DNA of 64,000 nt from Larsenimonas salina (GCF_023736155.1 NZ_JAMLJJ010000007.1:46054-110053); one strand, 5' to 3'. Counted from the stretch's first letter, positions 17,690 to 26,609 are shown. Notes: generated by a model from the letters alone, not told the origin. A program made the numbers and translations.

Positions 17690-18709
17690 TTACCGGGTGC
17701 GCGTTACCTTGCTGAGGTGGGGGGGTGCGTCCGGGTCGAGCCCACGGGCCCTAGCCAGCTGTTCGACCATCAGGTAAAAGCTTTGAATGGCGCTCAGCGG
17801 CTGCAGGTCGTCATGGGCGGCGTCCGAAAGCGTCAGCGTGCGCCTGGCAATGCGGGGATCGGCGGCCAGCAAGACATCGGCGCCGACACCTTCGAGCCAG
17901 TCGGCCAGTTCCAGAAGGCTCTGTTGCTCGGGGCCGGGCGGTGCGAACACCAGTACGGGATAGCCTGGGCCAATCAGGGCCATTGGCCCATGGCGGACTT
18001 CGGCGCCGCTGAACGCCTCCGCCTGGATGGCGCAGGTTTCCTTGAACTTGAGTGCGGCCTCCTGGGCAATGGCAAGGCCGCTGCCGCGCCCGATCACAAG
18101 CATTCGGTCAGCGTGCTCGAGCCGCTCGACCGCGCTGGTCCATGGCTTTGTGCAGGCGTGATCGAGTGTTTCGGGCAGGGCGGTGAGCGCGTCCAAAAGG
18201 GCTGTGTCTTCTGCCCAGAGGCCGATGAGTTGCGCGCAGGCGGCAAGCGTTGCCAGATAGCTCTTGGTCGCGGCAACACTTTGCTCGGTGCCTGCATGCA
18301 GGATCAGCTCGTGTGCGCTTGCGTGCCCGAGCGGGCTATCGGGGGCGTTGGTCAGTGCAAGTGTCCGGGCGCCACCCTGGTCGAGAGCGCGCTGAAGGTC
18401 GACGAGATCCGGGCTTTGACCTGACTGGGAAATGGCCAGTGACAAGGCGCCATCCACGTGCCAGGGCACCTGATGATGTGTGCTCAGTGACGGGGGGATC
18501 GAGGCCATCGGTCGGCCCAGGTGTTTCATCGCCAGATAGCCTGCATAGCTTGCAGCGTGGTCGGAGCTGCCGCGGGCAACGGTCAGCATCATGGCGGGCG
18601 GATGTGATCGCAAGGTGGCGGAAAGGCGGGCGAGTGGCGCCTCGAGGGCGGGCGTTTGCTGGCGCAGTATCGCTGCGCAACTCAGCGCTTCTTCCTTCAT
18701 CAGAGACAT
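17690..18709 (-). CDS. nagB-II: Glucosamine-6-phosphate deaminase, SIS-domain (NagB-II/AgaS) type
   Basis: Converts glucosamine-6-phosphate to fructose-6-phosphate and ammonia, feeding amino sugars into glycolysis. The 339-residue protein has two SIS domains resembling the isomerase half of GlmS without the glutaminase half. Visible motifs are ARGSSDHAASYAGYLAMKH, ISQSGQSPDLV, EQSVAATKSYLATL and SGAEVRHGPMAL. It lies between nagR and nagF; its ATG overlaps the nagR stop by one base. Unrelated to classical NagB. An isomerase role on another sugar phosphate is possible, but the operon supports GlcNAc use. Confidence 0.87.
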   Translation of the reverse strand: MSLMKEEALSCAAILRQQTPALEAPLARLSATLRSHPPAMMLTVARGSSDHAASYAGYLAMKHLGRPMASIPPSLSTHHQVPWHVDGALSLAISQSGQSPDLVDLQRALDQGGARTLALTNAPDSPLGHASAHELILHAGTEQSVAATKSYLATLAACAQLIGLWAEDTALLDALTALPETLDHACTKPWTSAVERLEHADRMLVIGRGSGLAIAQEAALKFKETCAIQAEAFSGAEVRHGPMALIGPGYPVLVFAPPGPEQQSLLELADWLEGVGADVLLAADPRIARRTLTLSDAAHDDLQPLSAIQSFYLMVEQLARARGLDPDAPPHLSKVTRTR

Positions 18710-19458
18710 CAGGACTCCTTGGGCGCAACGCCCAGTTCAACGACAAAGTCGTAGTAGTCGGTTCGGCAATAGGAGTTTGTCAGCTCGGCGGCGGTCCCGT
18801 CGGTGAGGTAGCCAAGGCGGGTGACTTTCAATAGCGCGCTTCCCGGAGCGACCTGGGCAAGTGTCGCAAGTGCCTCATCGGCGTTGACGGCGCTGACCGA
18901 TTGCCTGGCCCGAACGATAGGCGTGCCGCGGTTTTCCAGATACGCATAAAGCGAGGCCTCGAGCGCGTCTGGCTCGGGAATGAACCGTGCCGGAAGACAG
19001 CTTTCCTCCACGGCGACCACAATGTCGTCCGCGAGCCTCAGGCGTTTGAGGTGCACGACCGGGTCGTTCGGGCCCAGATCGAGCCGCAGCCGTTCCTCAA
19101 GGTTTGTATGCCCTGTATGTCGATCGAGCCAGTGCGAGCGTGGCGTGAACCCGCGGCGAGCCAGCTGTTCGCTGAAACTGGTCAGTCGGCTGAGTGACGG
19201 GGCGACGCGAGGCGCGATGAAGGTGCCCGAGCCGTGGGTGCGAACGATGAGCCCCTGTTCGACCAGACGCTCCAGTGCCTTGCGGGCGGTAATGCGCGAG
19301 ACTCCGACGCGTTCGGCCAGTAGCCGCTCGGAGGGCAGGGCGTCTTCGCTGCGCCATTCGCCCAGCTCGATCGCGCGTGCCAGCTGGTTCGAAAGCTGGC
19401 GGTACAGCGGGGTGGTGTTTCCCGGGTGCACGGCAATGCGCGCGAGAGGATCGGTCAT
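18709..19458 (-). CDS. nagR: GntR/HutC-family regulator of amino-sugar use
   Basis: Probable repressor of the nag operon, released by a phosphorylated amino sugar. The 249-residue protein has an N-terminal GntR winged helix (PLYRQLSNQLARAIELGEW, ALPSERLLAERVGVSRITAR) and a C-terminal UTRA ligand domain of the HutC subfamily ending LTNSYCRTDYYDFVVELG. The start MTDPLARIAV is chosen; 19 upstream residues of the same frame run through the operator region. It is the first gene of the operon and sits directly behind repeated ATACCAGT elements, so autoregulation is likely. Confidence 0.87.
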   Translation of the reverse strand: MTDPLARIAVHPGNTTPLYRQLSNQLARAIELGEWRSEDALPSERLLAERVGVSRITARKALERLVEQGLIVRTHGSGTFIAPRVAPSLSRLTSFSEQLARRGFTPRSHWLDRHTGHTNLEERLRLDLGPNDPVVHLKRLRLADDIVVAVEESCLPARFIPEPDALEASLYAYLENRGTPIVRARQSVSAVNADEALATLAQVAPGSALLKVTRLGYLTDGTAAELTNSYCRTDYYDFVVELGVAPKES

Positions 19459-19474
19459 GACGGGGTGGCTCTTG

Positions 19475-19538
19475 TTGGATACCAGTGGTCTTTTTGCATA
19501 CCAGTAAAAGACCAAAACATAACCAATTGGATACCAGT
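19475..19538. promoter_or_regulatory. Probable NagR operator cluster
   Basis: ATACCAGT occurs at 19479-19486, 19498-19505 and 19531-19538; two of these are part of an exact 12 bp repeat TTGGATACCAGT (19475-19486, 19527-19538). A perfect inverted repeat GGTCTTTT/AAAAGACC (19487-19494, 19506-19513) encloses the middle copy. Located 17-80 bp upstream of the nagR start, fitting cooperative GntR-type binding. Confidence 0.6.
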
Positions 19539-19692
19539 TGAGAACTCTGATGTGTCAGGTCAGGCGTTTTATCGCGCTTAAGGCCTCAAGGGTGTCGCTT
19601 CTCTTTTTGTAAACCCTGTTTGTACATGTGACGCGCCCGAGTGCCGGGCGGTACGTTAATGGCTCGAGGTGATCAAACCGGTCTCTGATCGC

Positions 19693-20772
19693 TCAGGCAT
19701 CGCGCCCATGCCCGAGCGTTAGATCATCGAAGGTGCCGATCGTGCCGCAATGATCCGGCTCGTAGCCGGTCAGGCGTTCGAGGGAGGCCAGAAATTCGGG
19801 CGTGGTCATGGCGTCGAGCAGCTGGCATACGTTGTGCTGATTGAGCTGAGCCGTGTGGCAGACCAGAAGGTAGTGTTCGTGGGCCAGGTCAATGAAGTCG
19901 AGTCCGAACTGGGCGGCTGCGGCCTCGACGCCGAAGCCGACATCGGCCATGCCGGCGGCGACGTAGGCGGCGACCGCCGTATGGGTGAATTCTTCCTGGG
20001 TGGCGTGAGCCAGCCGGATTTCATCGAGGCCGCACTCATCCAGTAAAAGGTTGAATAGAAGGCGGGTGCCCGAATGTTCGTCTCGGTTGATGAAGCGAAG
20101 CCCCGGTTGAGTCAGATCGGCCAGCCCCTGAACGCGTTCGCGAGTCTCTGCACGCAGAATCAGCCCCTGCTTTCGAGTCACGAAGCGGATGATGCGAAGG
20201 TCCTGGTCATGGATCAGCGGTCGGTAGGTTGCAAGCACGCGTTCGGCGCGCGTGGGGTCGGCCGGCAGATGAAGACTTGCCAGATCACAGTCGCCGCGTT
20301 TCAGGGCGCTGAGGGCTTCGATCGGGTTGCAGTAACGAAGATCCAGCTCACCGGCGAGTTCCGGCAGCAGCGCGACAGCGTAACCATGACTTGCATGTAG
20401 CCGAAGCACCGGGTGGGCGCCTTCAAGCAGTTGCTGGATCTGATTGTTGAGCTCGGATGCCATGCTGTCGAGCTGAGGCTCCAGCCGGGCTCTGAGGCGC
20501 TGTTCCGACCAGAGCAGTCGTTCGCCCAGCGGTGAGAGGTGTGTGCCATGTCCTTTCCGCATGACCACCATCGCCATGCCGAAGAACTGCTCACCGCGAG
20601 TCAAAAGGTTCCAGGCATGGCGGTAGGAGATGCCGGCCTGCTGTGCGGCGCGCGTAAGCTTCCCGGTCTCATGGATGCCGCTGAGCAGAGTAAAGGTCAC
20701 CGGGTCCAGCAGGTCGCCATCCTCACTTCGAAACAGCCAGGCTGGGGCGATGTTCAACTTTTTTCTAAGCAT
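19693..20772 (-). CDS. ModE/LysR-like regulator with substrate-binding domain, divergent from fds
   Basis: A 359-residue regulator with an N-terminal winged helix of the ModE/LysR type (FTLLSGIHETGKLTRAAQQA, then GISYRHAWNLL) and a long C-terminal periplasmic-binding-protein-like domain (about 120-340; NRDEHSGTRLLFNLLL is typical of the MopB/tungstate-type binding fold). It is divergent from the formate dehydrogenase operon. This is the place of FdsR in other proteobacteria, so control of fdsGBAD by formate or molybdate is inferred. The ligand cannot be told from sequence. The 163 bp gap to fdsG holds an A+T-rich stretch fitting a promoter, but no operator is clear. Confidence 0.75.
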   Translation of the reverse strand: MLRKKLNIAPAWLFRSEDGDLLDPVTFTLLSGIHETGKLTRAAQQAGISYRHAWNLLTRGEQFFGMAMVVMRKGHGTHLSPLGERLLWSEQRLRARLEPQLDSMASELNNQIQQLLEGAHPVLRLHASHGYAVALLPELAGELDLRYCNPIEALSALKRGDCDLASLHLPADPTRAERVLATYRPLIHDQDLRIIRFVTRKQGLILRAETRERVQGLADLTQPGLRFINRDEHSGTRLLFNLLLDECGLDEIRLAHATQEEFTHTAVAAYVAAGMADVGFGVEAAAAQFGLDFIDLAHEHYLLVCHTAQLNQHNVCQLLDAMTTPEFLASLERLTGYEPDHCGTIGTFDDLTLGHGRDA

Positions 20773-20935
20773 CGTTGTGCATATTTGTTGGATTCCCGGG
20801 GTATGCTAGGTTGCGCACAAGTGACTTAAGCATAAAGCAATTAAGAACAATTATTCCTATACGACGTTTGAATGAGTGCTGACGGACCGACCGTTCCGGC
20901 AGACCAATTCGACTACTTGATGAGGCAATCAGGTC

Positions 20936-21442
20936 ATGTCTAATGCCAGTGCATCAGCAACCGGCGCCTGGACGCCGGCGCTGATCCAGGAAGTAATCGA
21001 CGCCCACAAGGCGCTGCCAGGCGCGATGCTGCCGATCCTCCACGCGATCCAGGACCGTTTCGGATACATTCCAGACGCTGCGATCCCCTTGATTTCCGAA
21101 ACCTTGAGCTGCACCCGCGCCGATATCCACGGCATCATCACCTTCTATCACCACTTTCGCACCCAGCCCGCCGGGCGCAACGTGATCCATGTGTGCCGCG
21201 CCGAAGCGTGCCAGGCGGTCGGAAGTCGTCAGCTTGAAGCGCACATCAAGAAGACGCTGAACGTGGACTACCACCAGACTACGCTCGATCACGAGTTCAC
21301 GCTCGAGCCGGTGTACTGTCTGGGCAACTGCGCCTGCGGTCCGTCGATTCGCGTCAATGACGACATTCACGGGCGCGTCACGCCGACGCGTTTCGAAGAA
21401 TTGGCCGATGAACTGACCACGGCCGTGGTGGAGGTGAAGTGA
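20936..21442 (+). CDS. fdsG: NAD-dependent formate dehydrogenase gamma subunit
   Basis: NuoE-like electron-transfer subunit of the soluble molybdenum formate dehydrogenase, which oxidises formate to CO2 and reduces NAD+. The 168-residue thioredoxin-like protein has the four cysteines of a [2Fe-2S] cluster: Cys86 and Cys91 in VCRAEACQ, and Cys128 and Cys132 in YCLGNCACGPS. First gene of fdsGBAD; its stop overlaps the fdsB start (TGATG). The assignment to fds rather than complex I rests on the downstream FdsA with a molybdopterin domain. Confidence 0.94.
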   Translation: MSNASASATGAWTPALIQEVIDAHKALPGAMLPILHAIQDRFGYIPDAAIPLISETLSCTRADIHGIITFYHHFRTQPAGRNVIHVCRAEACQAVGSRQLEAHIKKTLNVDYHQTTLDHEFTLEPVYCLGNCACGPSIRVNDDIHGRVTPTRFEELADELTTAVVEVK

Positions 21443-23010
21443 TGACAACGACCGTTTATGTTCCCTGTGATACCACGGCGCACTCGTTGGGCGCGGATAA
21501 GGTGGCCTCGCTTCTCGAGCGGGCCGCACGCGAGCGCTCCCTCGATTTGACGATCAAGCGAAATGGCTCGCGCGGGCTGTTCTGGCTGGAGCCCTTGGTC
21601 GAGGTCGATACACCTGAGGGGCGCGTGGCCTATGGCCCGGTCGACCCTTCCGAGGTGGCCAGTCTGGTCGAGGCCGGGCTGTTCGACGGCGCGCAGACCC
21701 ACGAACGCGCGCTCGGGCTGACTGAAGAAATTGCGTACCTTAAAAAACAGCAGCGTCTGACGTTTTCGCGCATCGGCATTACCGACCCGCTGTCGATTGA
21801 GGACTATGAGACGCATCGCGGCTTCAATGGCCTCAAAAGCGCGATCGCCCGCGATAGCCAGAGCATCGTCGATGAGGTTAAGACGTCCGGCCTTCGTGGT
21901 CGCGGCGGCGCCGCATTTCCGACCGGTATCAAGTGGCAGACCGTACACGATGAGGCCCCGGGTCAGAAATACATCGTCTGCAACGCCGATGAAGGCGATT
22001 CGGGCACGTTTGCCGACCGTCTGGTCATGGAATGTGACCCCTATCTTCTGATCGAGGGCATGACCATTGCCGGTCTCGCCGTTGGAGCGGATCAGGGCTA
22101 CATCTATTTGCGTTCGGAGTACCCGATCGCGCATCGGATGCTGAACGATGCGATTGCCAGGGCGACCGATGCCGGTTACCTGGGTATGAACATCCTGGGC
22201 TCCGGTCAGAACTTCTACCTCGAGGTACGCCTTGGGGCCGGCGCCTATATCTGTGGCGAGGAAACCTCGCTGCTCGAAAGTCTCGAGGGGCGTCGTGGCC
22301 TAGTGCGTGCCAAGCCACCGCTTCCGGCCATCGAAGGCTTGTTTGGCCGGCCGACGGTCGTCAATAACGTCCTGTCGCTGGCGGCCATCCCTTATATTCT
22401 CGATCACGGCGGTCAGGCCTACGCCGATTACGGCATGGGTCGCTCCCGTGGAACGGTCGCGATGCAGCTTGCCGGCAACGTCAAGCGTGGCGGTCTGGTC
22501 GAGCTGGCGTTTGGTACCACGCTCAGTGACCTGATGAACGACTTCGGGGGCGGCACGCTTTCCGGGCGGCCACTCAAGGCCGTTCAGGTCGGTGGCCCGC
22601 TCGGGGCGTATCTGCCGGAGAGTCAGTGGAATAATCCGATCGACTACGAAGGCTTTGCGGCTTTCGGAGGGGTTGTGGGCCACGGCGGCGTTGTTATGTT
22701 TGATGATAGCGTCGATATGGGTGACCAGGCCCGCTTTGCCATGGAGTTCTGCACGGTCGAGTCCTGTGGCAAATGCACGCCGTGTCGAATCGGTGCCGTA
22801 CGCGGCGTCGAGGTCATCGACCGCATTCGTGCCGGCGAGAACGCAGAAAAGAACCTCACACTGCTCGGTGAGCTGTGTGAAACAATGGTTGACGGCTCGC
22901 TGTGTGCGATGGGCGGCATGACGCCGTTCCCGGTCCAGAGCGTCATGACCCATTTCCCCGAAGATTTGACACCTCAATACGCCGTAGAGGCGGGAGGCAC
23001 GCCATGCTGA
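21442..23010 (+). CDS. fdsB: NAD-dependent formate dehydrogenase beta subunit
   Basis: NuoF-like diaphorase subunit that passes electrons from the iron-sulfur chain through FMN to NAD+. The 522-residue protein has an N-terminal extension of about 110 residues, the FMN/NADH-binding core (SGLRGRGGAAFPTG near residue 150; CNADEGDSGTFADR; GAGAYICGEETSLLESLEG) and a C-terminal [4Fe-4S] motif SCGKCTPCRIG (near 442-450) with a later cysteine in SLCAMGG. ATG at 21442 is preferred over the GTG one codon before. The fdsA start lies inside its last codons. Confidence 0.94.
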   Translation: MTTTVYVPCDTTAHSLGADKVASLLERAARERSLDLTIKRNGSRGLFWLEPLVEVDTPEGRVAYGPVDPSEVASLVEAGLFDGAQTHERALGLTEEIAYLKKQQRLTFSRIGITDPLSIEDYETHRGFNGLKSAIARDSQSIVDEVKTSGLRGRGGAAFPTGIKWQTVHDEAPGQKYIVCNADEGDSGTFADRLVMECDPYLLIEGMTIAGLAVGADQGYIYLRSEYPIAHRMLNDAIARATDAGYLGMNILGSGQNFYLEVRLGAGAYICGEETSLLESLEGRRGLVRAKPPLPAIEGLFGRPTVVNNVLSLAAIPYILDHGGQAYADYGMGRSRGTVAMQLAGNVKRGGLVELAFGTTLSDLMNDFGGGTLSGRPLKAVQVGGPLGAYLPESQWNNPIDYEGFAAFGGVVGHGGVVMFDDSVDMGDQARFAMEFCTVESCGKCTPCRIGAVRGVEVIDRIRAGENAEKNLTLLGELCETMVDGSLCAMGGMTPFPVQSVMTHFPEDLTPQYAVEAGGTPC

Positions 23011-25922
23011 ACTATTTCGATCCCAAACAGCCCGATTCCGGTCAGCCACACAATGGCTTTGATCCGTCGCTGTTCGAGCGCGACCTGGGTACCCCCGGGC
23101 GGACATCGACCAAGGCCGTTGCGCTGACGATCGATGGCTTTGAAATCAGCGTGCCGGAAGGCACGTCGGTCATGCGCGCAGCGGCGCTTGCCGGTATTAC
23201 CGTGCCCAAGCTGTGCGCGACCGATAACATGGAAGCCTTCGGTTCCTGCCGCCTGTGCGCGGTGGAAATCGAGGGGCGTCGTGGCTATCCGGCCTCCTGC
23301 ACCACGCCAGTCACTGAAGGCATGTCGGTTACGACGCAAAACGGCAAGCTTGCCAAGCTCCGTCGTAACATCATGGAGCTCTACATTTCCGATCACCCGC
23401 TGGACTGTCTGACCTGTCCGGCCAACGGCGATTGCGAGCTTCAGGACATGGCCGGCGCGGTTGGGCTGCGTGAAGTCCGCTACGGCTATGAAGGCGCCAA
23501 CCACCTCGACGCCAAGATCGACGATTCCAACCCGTATTTCAGCTTCGACCCCAGCAAGTGCATCGTCTGCTCACGCTGCGTGCGCGCCTGTGGCGAAGTT
23601 CAGGGCACGTTCGCACTGACCATCGATGGCCGCGGGTTCGGCTCGATGGTGTCCGCCAGCCAGAACGAGCCGTTCATGGATTCCGAGTGCGTGTCCTGCG
23701 GTGCCTGTGTGCAGGCCTGCCCGACGTCGACGCTGATGGAAAAGAGCGTGATCGAGGAGGGCGTGCCCGAGCACAGCGTGGTCACCACCTGCGCCTACTG
23801 CGGCGTTGGCTGCTCGTTCGAAGCCCAGATGAAGGGCGACAAGCTGATTCGAATGGTGCCGTACAAGGGCGGAGACGCCAACCACGGCCACTCTTGCGTC
23901 AAGGGCCGCTTTGCCTTTGGCTACGCCACCCACAAGGATCGTATTCGCGAGCCGATGATTCGCGACTCGATCGATCAGCCGTGGCGTGCAGTCTCTTGGG
24001 AAGAAGCCCTCGAGTTCTCGGCGAAGCGCCTGAAAGGCATCCAGCAAACGTACGGGCGCGACAGCGTCGGCGGCATCACGTCCTCGCGCTGCACCAACGA
24101 AGAAACCTATCTGGTTCAGAAGCTGATTCGCGCGGCGTTCGGCAACAACAACACCGACACCTGTGCCCGTGTCTGCCACTCACCGACGGGGTATGGCCTC
24201 AAAACCACGCTGGGTGAATCCGCGGGCACACAGACCTTTGATTCCGTCATGAAGGCCGACGCCATTCTGGTTATCGGTGCCAACCCGACGGACGCTCACC
24301 CGGTATTCGCCTCGATGATGAAGCGTCGCCTGCGTGAGGGCGCCGAGCTGATCGTGGCCGACCCGCGCCGCATCGATCTTCTGAAAACGCCGCACGCTGA
24401 AAAAGGCCTGCATCTGGCGCTCAAGCCCGGCACCAATGTGGCACTCGTCAACGCATTGGCGCACGTGGTGATCACCGAAGGGCTCGAGGACGAGGCGTTT
24501 GTGGCTAAGCGTTGCGACACCGAGGGCTATCAGAAGTGGCGCACGTTCATTCAGGAAGCGCGCCACGCGCCGGAAGTCTCCGAGGCTGAAACCGGTGTGC
24601 CGGCAGCGCTGGTTCGCACAGCGGCGCGCAGGTACGCAACAGCCGGCAATGGCGCAATCTATTATGGATTGGGCGTGACCGAGCACAGCCAGGGCTCCAC
24701 TACCGTCATGGCGATCGCGAACCTGGCGATGGCCACCGGCAACATCGGGCGTGAAGGCGTCGGGGTCAACCCGCTGCGCGGTCAGAACAACGTGCAGGGC
24801 TCCTGTGACATGGGCTCGTTCCCGCATGAACTGCCGGGCTATCAGCACGTGGCCAATACCGAGGTCCGTGAGCGCTTTGAGTCGGTCTGGAACGCCAAGC
24901 TCGACGATGAGCCGGGGCTTCGTATCCCGAACATGTTCGATGCGGCCGTCGCCGGAACGTTCAAGGGGCTTTACGTACAGGGCGAAGACATCGCTCAGTC
25001 CGACCCCAACACGCAACACGTTGAAGCGGCGCTCTCCGCGCTTGATTGCCTGATCGTTCAAGACATCTTCCTGAACGAGACGGCCAAGTTCGCTCATGTG
25101 CTGCTGCCCGGAGCGACCTTCCTCGAGAAAAACGGCACCTTCACCAACGCTGAGCGTCGCATCAACCGTGTACGCCGGGTGATGCCGCCCGTTGCCGGCA
25201 AGGAAGACTGGGAAGTGACCCAGGCGCTCTCCAACGCGCTCGGGTATCCGATGAACTACAGCCATCCGTCCGAGATCATGGATGAGATCGCGCAGTTGAC
25301 CCCGACGTTCACGGGTGTGAACTATCAGCGACTCGAAGAGCTGGGCAGTATCCAGTGGCCGTGTAACGACGACTACCCCATCGGTACGCCAACAATGCAC
25401 GGGGTGGACTTCCCGATCGGCAAGGGCCATTTCGCCATTACCGAGTATGTGGCCACCGAAGAACGCACCAACCGACGTTATCCGCTGTTGTTGACCACTG
25501 GCCGTATTCTAAGCCAGTACAACGTGGGCGCGCAGACGCGGCGTACCGCCAACAGCGAGTGGCATGAAGAGGACGTGCTGGAAATCCATCCGGTCGATGC
25601 CGAAGATCGCGGCCTCAAGGATGGCGATTGGCTGGGTATCCGAAGCCGTGTAGGGCATACGGTACTTCGCTGCCGGGTCAGTGACCGCATGGCACCGGGC
25701 GTGGTGTACACCACGTTCCACCATCCGGGCAGTGGCGCCAACGTCATTACCACCGATAACTCGGACTGGGCTACAAACTGCCCCGAGTACAAGGTAACGG
25801 CGGTTCAGGTCGAGAAGGTCTCGCAGCCTTCCGACTGGCAGCAGCGGTTCCAGCAGTTCGATGAGCAGCAGCAGCGCTATCTTGAGCGTGCCGATGAATC
25901 GGAAGGCATGGCCATCAAATGA
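23004..25922 (+). CDS. fdsA: NAD-dependent formate dehydrogenase alpha (molybdenum) subunit
   Basis: Catalytic subunit holding bis-molybdopterin guanine dinucleotide, where formate is oxidised. The 972-residue protein starts with a NuoG-like ferredoxin part: [2Fe-2S] cysteines in FGSCRLCAVEI, a His-Cys [4Fe-4S] site HPLDCLTCPANGDCE, and a two-cluster ferredoxin (CIVCSRCVRACGE, CVSCGACVQACP). The molybdopterin domain begins at TTCAYCGVGCSFE. The metal ligand is Cys391, followed by catalytic His392 (ARVCHSPTGYG), so selenocysteine is not needed. The start MLNYFDPK overlaps fdsB by 7 bp; a longer frame upstream lies inside fdsB. Confidence 0.95.
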   Translation: MLNYFDPKQPDSGQPHNGFDPSLFERDLGTPGRTSTKAVALTIDGFEISVPEGTSVMRAAALAGITVPKLCATDNMEAFGSCRLCAVEIEGRRGYPASCTTPVTEGMSVTTQNGKLAKLRRNIMELYISDHPLDCLTCPANGDCELQDMAGAVGLREVRYGYEGANHLDAKIDDSNPYFSFDPSKCIVCSRCVRACGEVQGTFALTIDGRGFGSMVSASQNEPFMDSECVSCGACVQACPTSTLMEKSVIEEGVPEHSVVTTCAYCGVGCSFEAQMKGDKLIRMVPYKGGDANHGHSCVKGRFAFGYATHKDRIREPMIRDSIDQPWRAVSWEEALEFSAKRLKGIQQTYGRDSVGGITSSRCTNEETYLVQKLIRAAFGNNNTDTCARVCHSPTGYGLKTTLGESAGTQTFDSVMKADAILVIGANPTDAHPVFASMMKRRLREGAELIVADPRRIDLLKTPHAEKGLHLALKPGTNVALVNALAHVVITEGLEDEAFVAKRCDTEGYQKWRTFIQEARHAPEVSEAETGVPAALVRTAARRYATAGNGAIYYGLGVTEHSQGSTTVMAIANLAMATGNIGREGVGVNPLRGQNNVQGSCDMGSFPHELPGYQHVANTEVRERFESVWNAKLDDEPGLRIPNMFDAAVAGTFKGLYVQGEDIAQSDPNTQHVEAALSALDCLIVQDIFLNETAKFAHVLLPGATFLEKNGTFTNAERRINRVRRVMPPVAGKEDWEVTQALSNALGYPMNYSHPSEIMDEIAQLTPTFTGVNYQRLEELGSIQWPCNDDYPIGTPTMHGVDFPIGKGHFAITEYVATEERTNRRYPLLLTTGRILSQYNVGAQTRRTANSEWHEEDVLEIHPVDAEDRGLKDGDWLGIRSRVGHTVLRCRVSDRMAPGVVYTTFHHPGSGANVITTDNSDWATNCPEYKVTAVQVEKVSQPSDWQQRFQQFDEQQQRYLERADESEGMAIK

Positions 25923-25965
25923 GTGCGCCTTTCAATGATGACGTACGCCAGGAGAGGAGTAGCGA

Positions 25966-26226
25966 ATGAACGAAGTTGACGTGCTGGTCAAGATGATCAA
26001 TCAGATCAGTATCAACAATCGCCATCATGGGGAAGATGCTGCCGCGGCCGAAGAGGTCGCGCATCATCTCAAGAAATTCTGGGCGCGACGGATGAAGCAG
26101 CAGATCATCGAGTATGCCGAGAAGGATGGGGCCGATTTGAACGACGTGTCGAAGCTGGCTGTCGCTCGCCTCAAGGCGCTGTCGGATGAGGTCGAAAGCT
26201 GGCCGCAAACCTCTGATGCCGGGTAA
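25966..26226 (+). CDS. fdsD: Formate dehydrogenase delta subunit
   Basis: Small 86-residue FdsD-family protein, needed with other accessory factors for assembly or stability of the soluble formate dehydrogenase; not a redox subunit. Family marks are VKMINQISIN, followed by the helical VAHHLKKFWARRMKQQI segment. It follows fdsA by 43 bp with a good ribosome-binding site (AGGAGAGG). In the model operon fdsC lies between fdsA and fdsD; here it is absent. A strong terminator follows. Confidence 0.9.
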   Translation: MNEVDVLVKMINQISINNRHHGEDAAAAEEVAHHLKKFWARRMKQQIIEYAEKDGADLNDVSKLAVARLKALSDEVESWPQTSDAG

Positions 26227-26241
26227 TTCATGACGGTAATC

Positions 26242-26273
26242 GCAAAAAAGCCACCTTCGGGTGGCTTTTTTGC
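26242..26273 (+). terminator. Intrinsic terminator of the fds operon
   Basis: GCAAAAAAGCCACC, a TTCG tetraloop and GGTGGCTTTTTTGC form a 14 bp near-perfect stem with a T tract, 16 bp after fdsD. Confidence 0.92.
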
Positions 26274-26480
26274 GTTCAGAGCGGGCGCGCTGTAGAGCTG
26301 GGAGAGTTCATCGCGCCCGGTACATCGTGTTGGGTAAGGTCGTTACCACGCGAGCGAATTGTGCTCAGTGCGCGCCTCTAGGGCACGACAATATAGGTGA
26401 TACACGTGTTGCATCGAAGGAGGCACTCTGAGCGAACATGTGCGGTTAGGAACCTGATTGGAGCCCAGAAGGCAGGTATA
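26274..26480. other. Non-coding spacer between fds and tRNA-Pro, nothing recognised
   Basis: About 200 bp without a supportable gene. It contains an isolated AAGGAGG but no start codon at the right distance. It may be remnant sequence. Confidence 0.6.
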
Positions 26481-26522
26481 AAAAAACCGCCACCCGGTAT
26501 GATCCGTAAGTGGCGGTTTTTC
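26481..26522 (-). terminator. Intrinsic terminator of tRNA-Pro
   Basis: AAAACCGCCAC (26483-26493) pairs with GTGGCGGTTTT (26510-26520). On the minus strand the stem is followed by a run of seven T. It lies 12 bp beyond the tRNA 3' end. Confidence 0.85.
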
Positions 26523-26532
26523 ATAACGTTCT

Positions 26533-26609
26533 TGGTCGGAATAGCAGGATTCGAACCTACGACCTCTGCCTCCCGAAGGCAGCGCTCTACCAAGCTGAGC
26601 TATATTCCG
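26533..26609 (-). tRNA. tRNA-Pro (anticodon CGG)
   Basis: 77 nt cloverleaf. The acceptor stem CGGAATA/TATTCCG starts with C1-G72 as expected for proline tRNA, with discriminator A and an encoded CCA. The D arm is GCTC...GAGC. The anticodon stem CTGCC/GGCAG encloses the loop TTCGGGA (anticodon CGG, codon CCG). The T arm is GTAGG-TTCGAAT-CCTGC. It is monocistronic, with its own promoter and terminator. Confidence 0.96.

Noticed and set aside
19603..19640. TGTACA at 19621-19626 as a second PplR-type operator
   Set aside because: No matching hexamer at 12 bp on either side; it lies between the ModE-like gene and nagR with no link to light genes.
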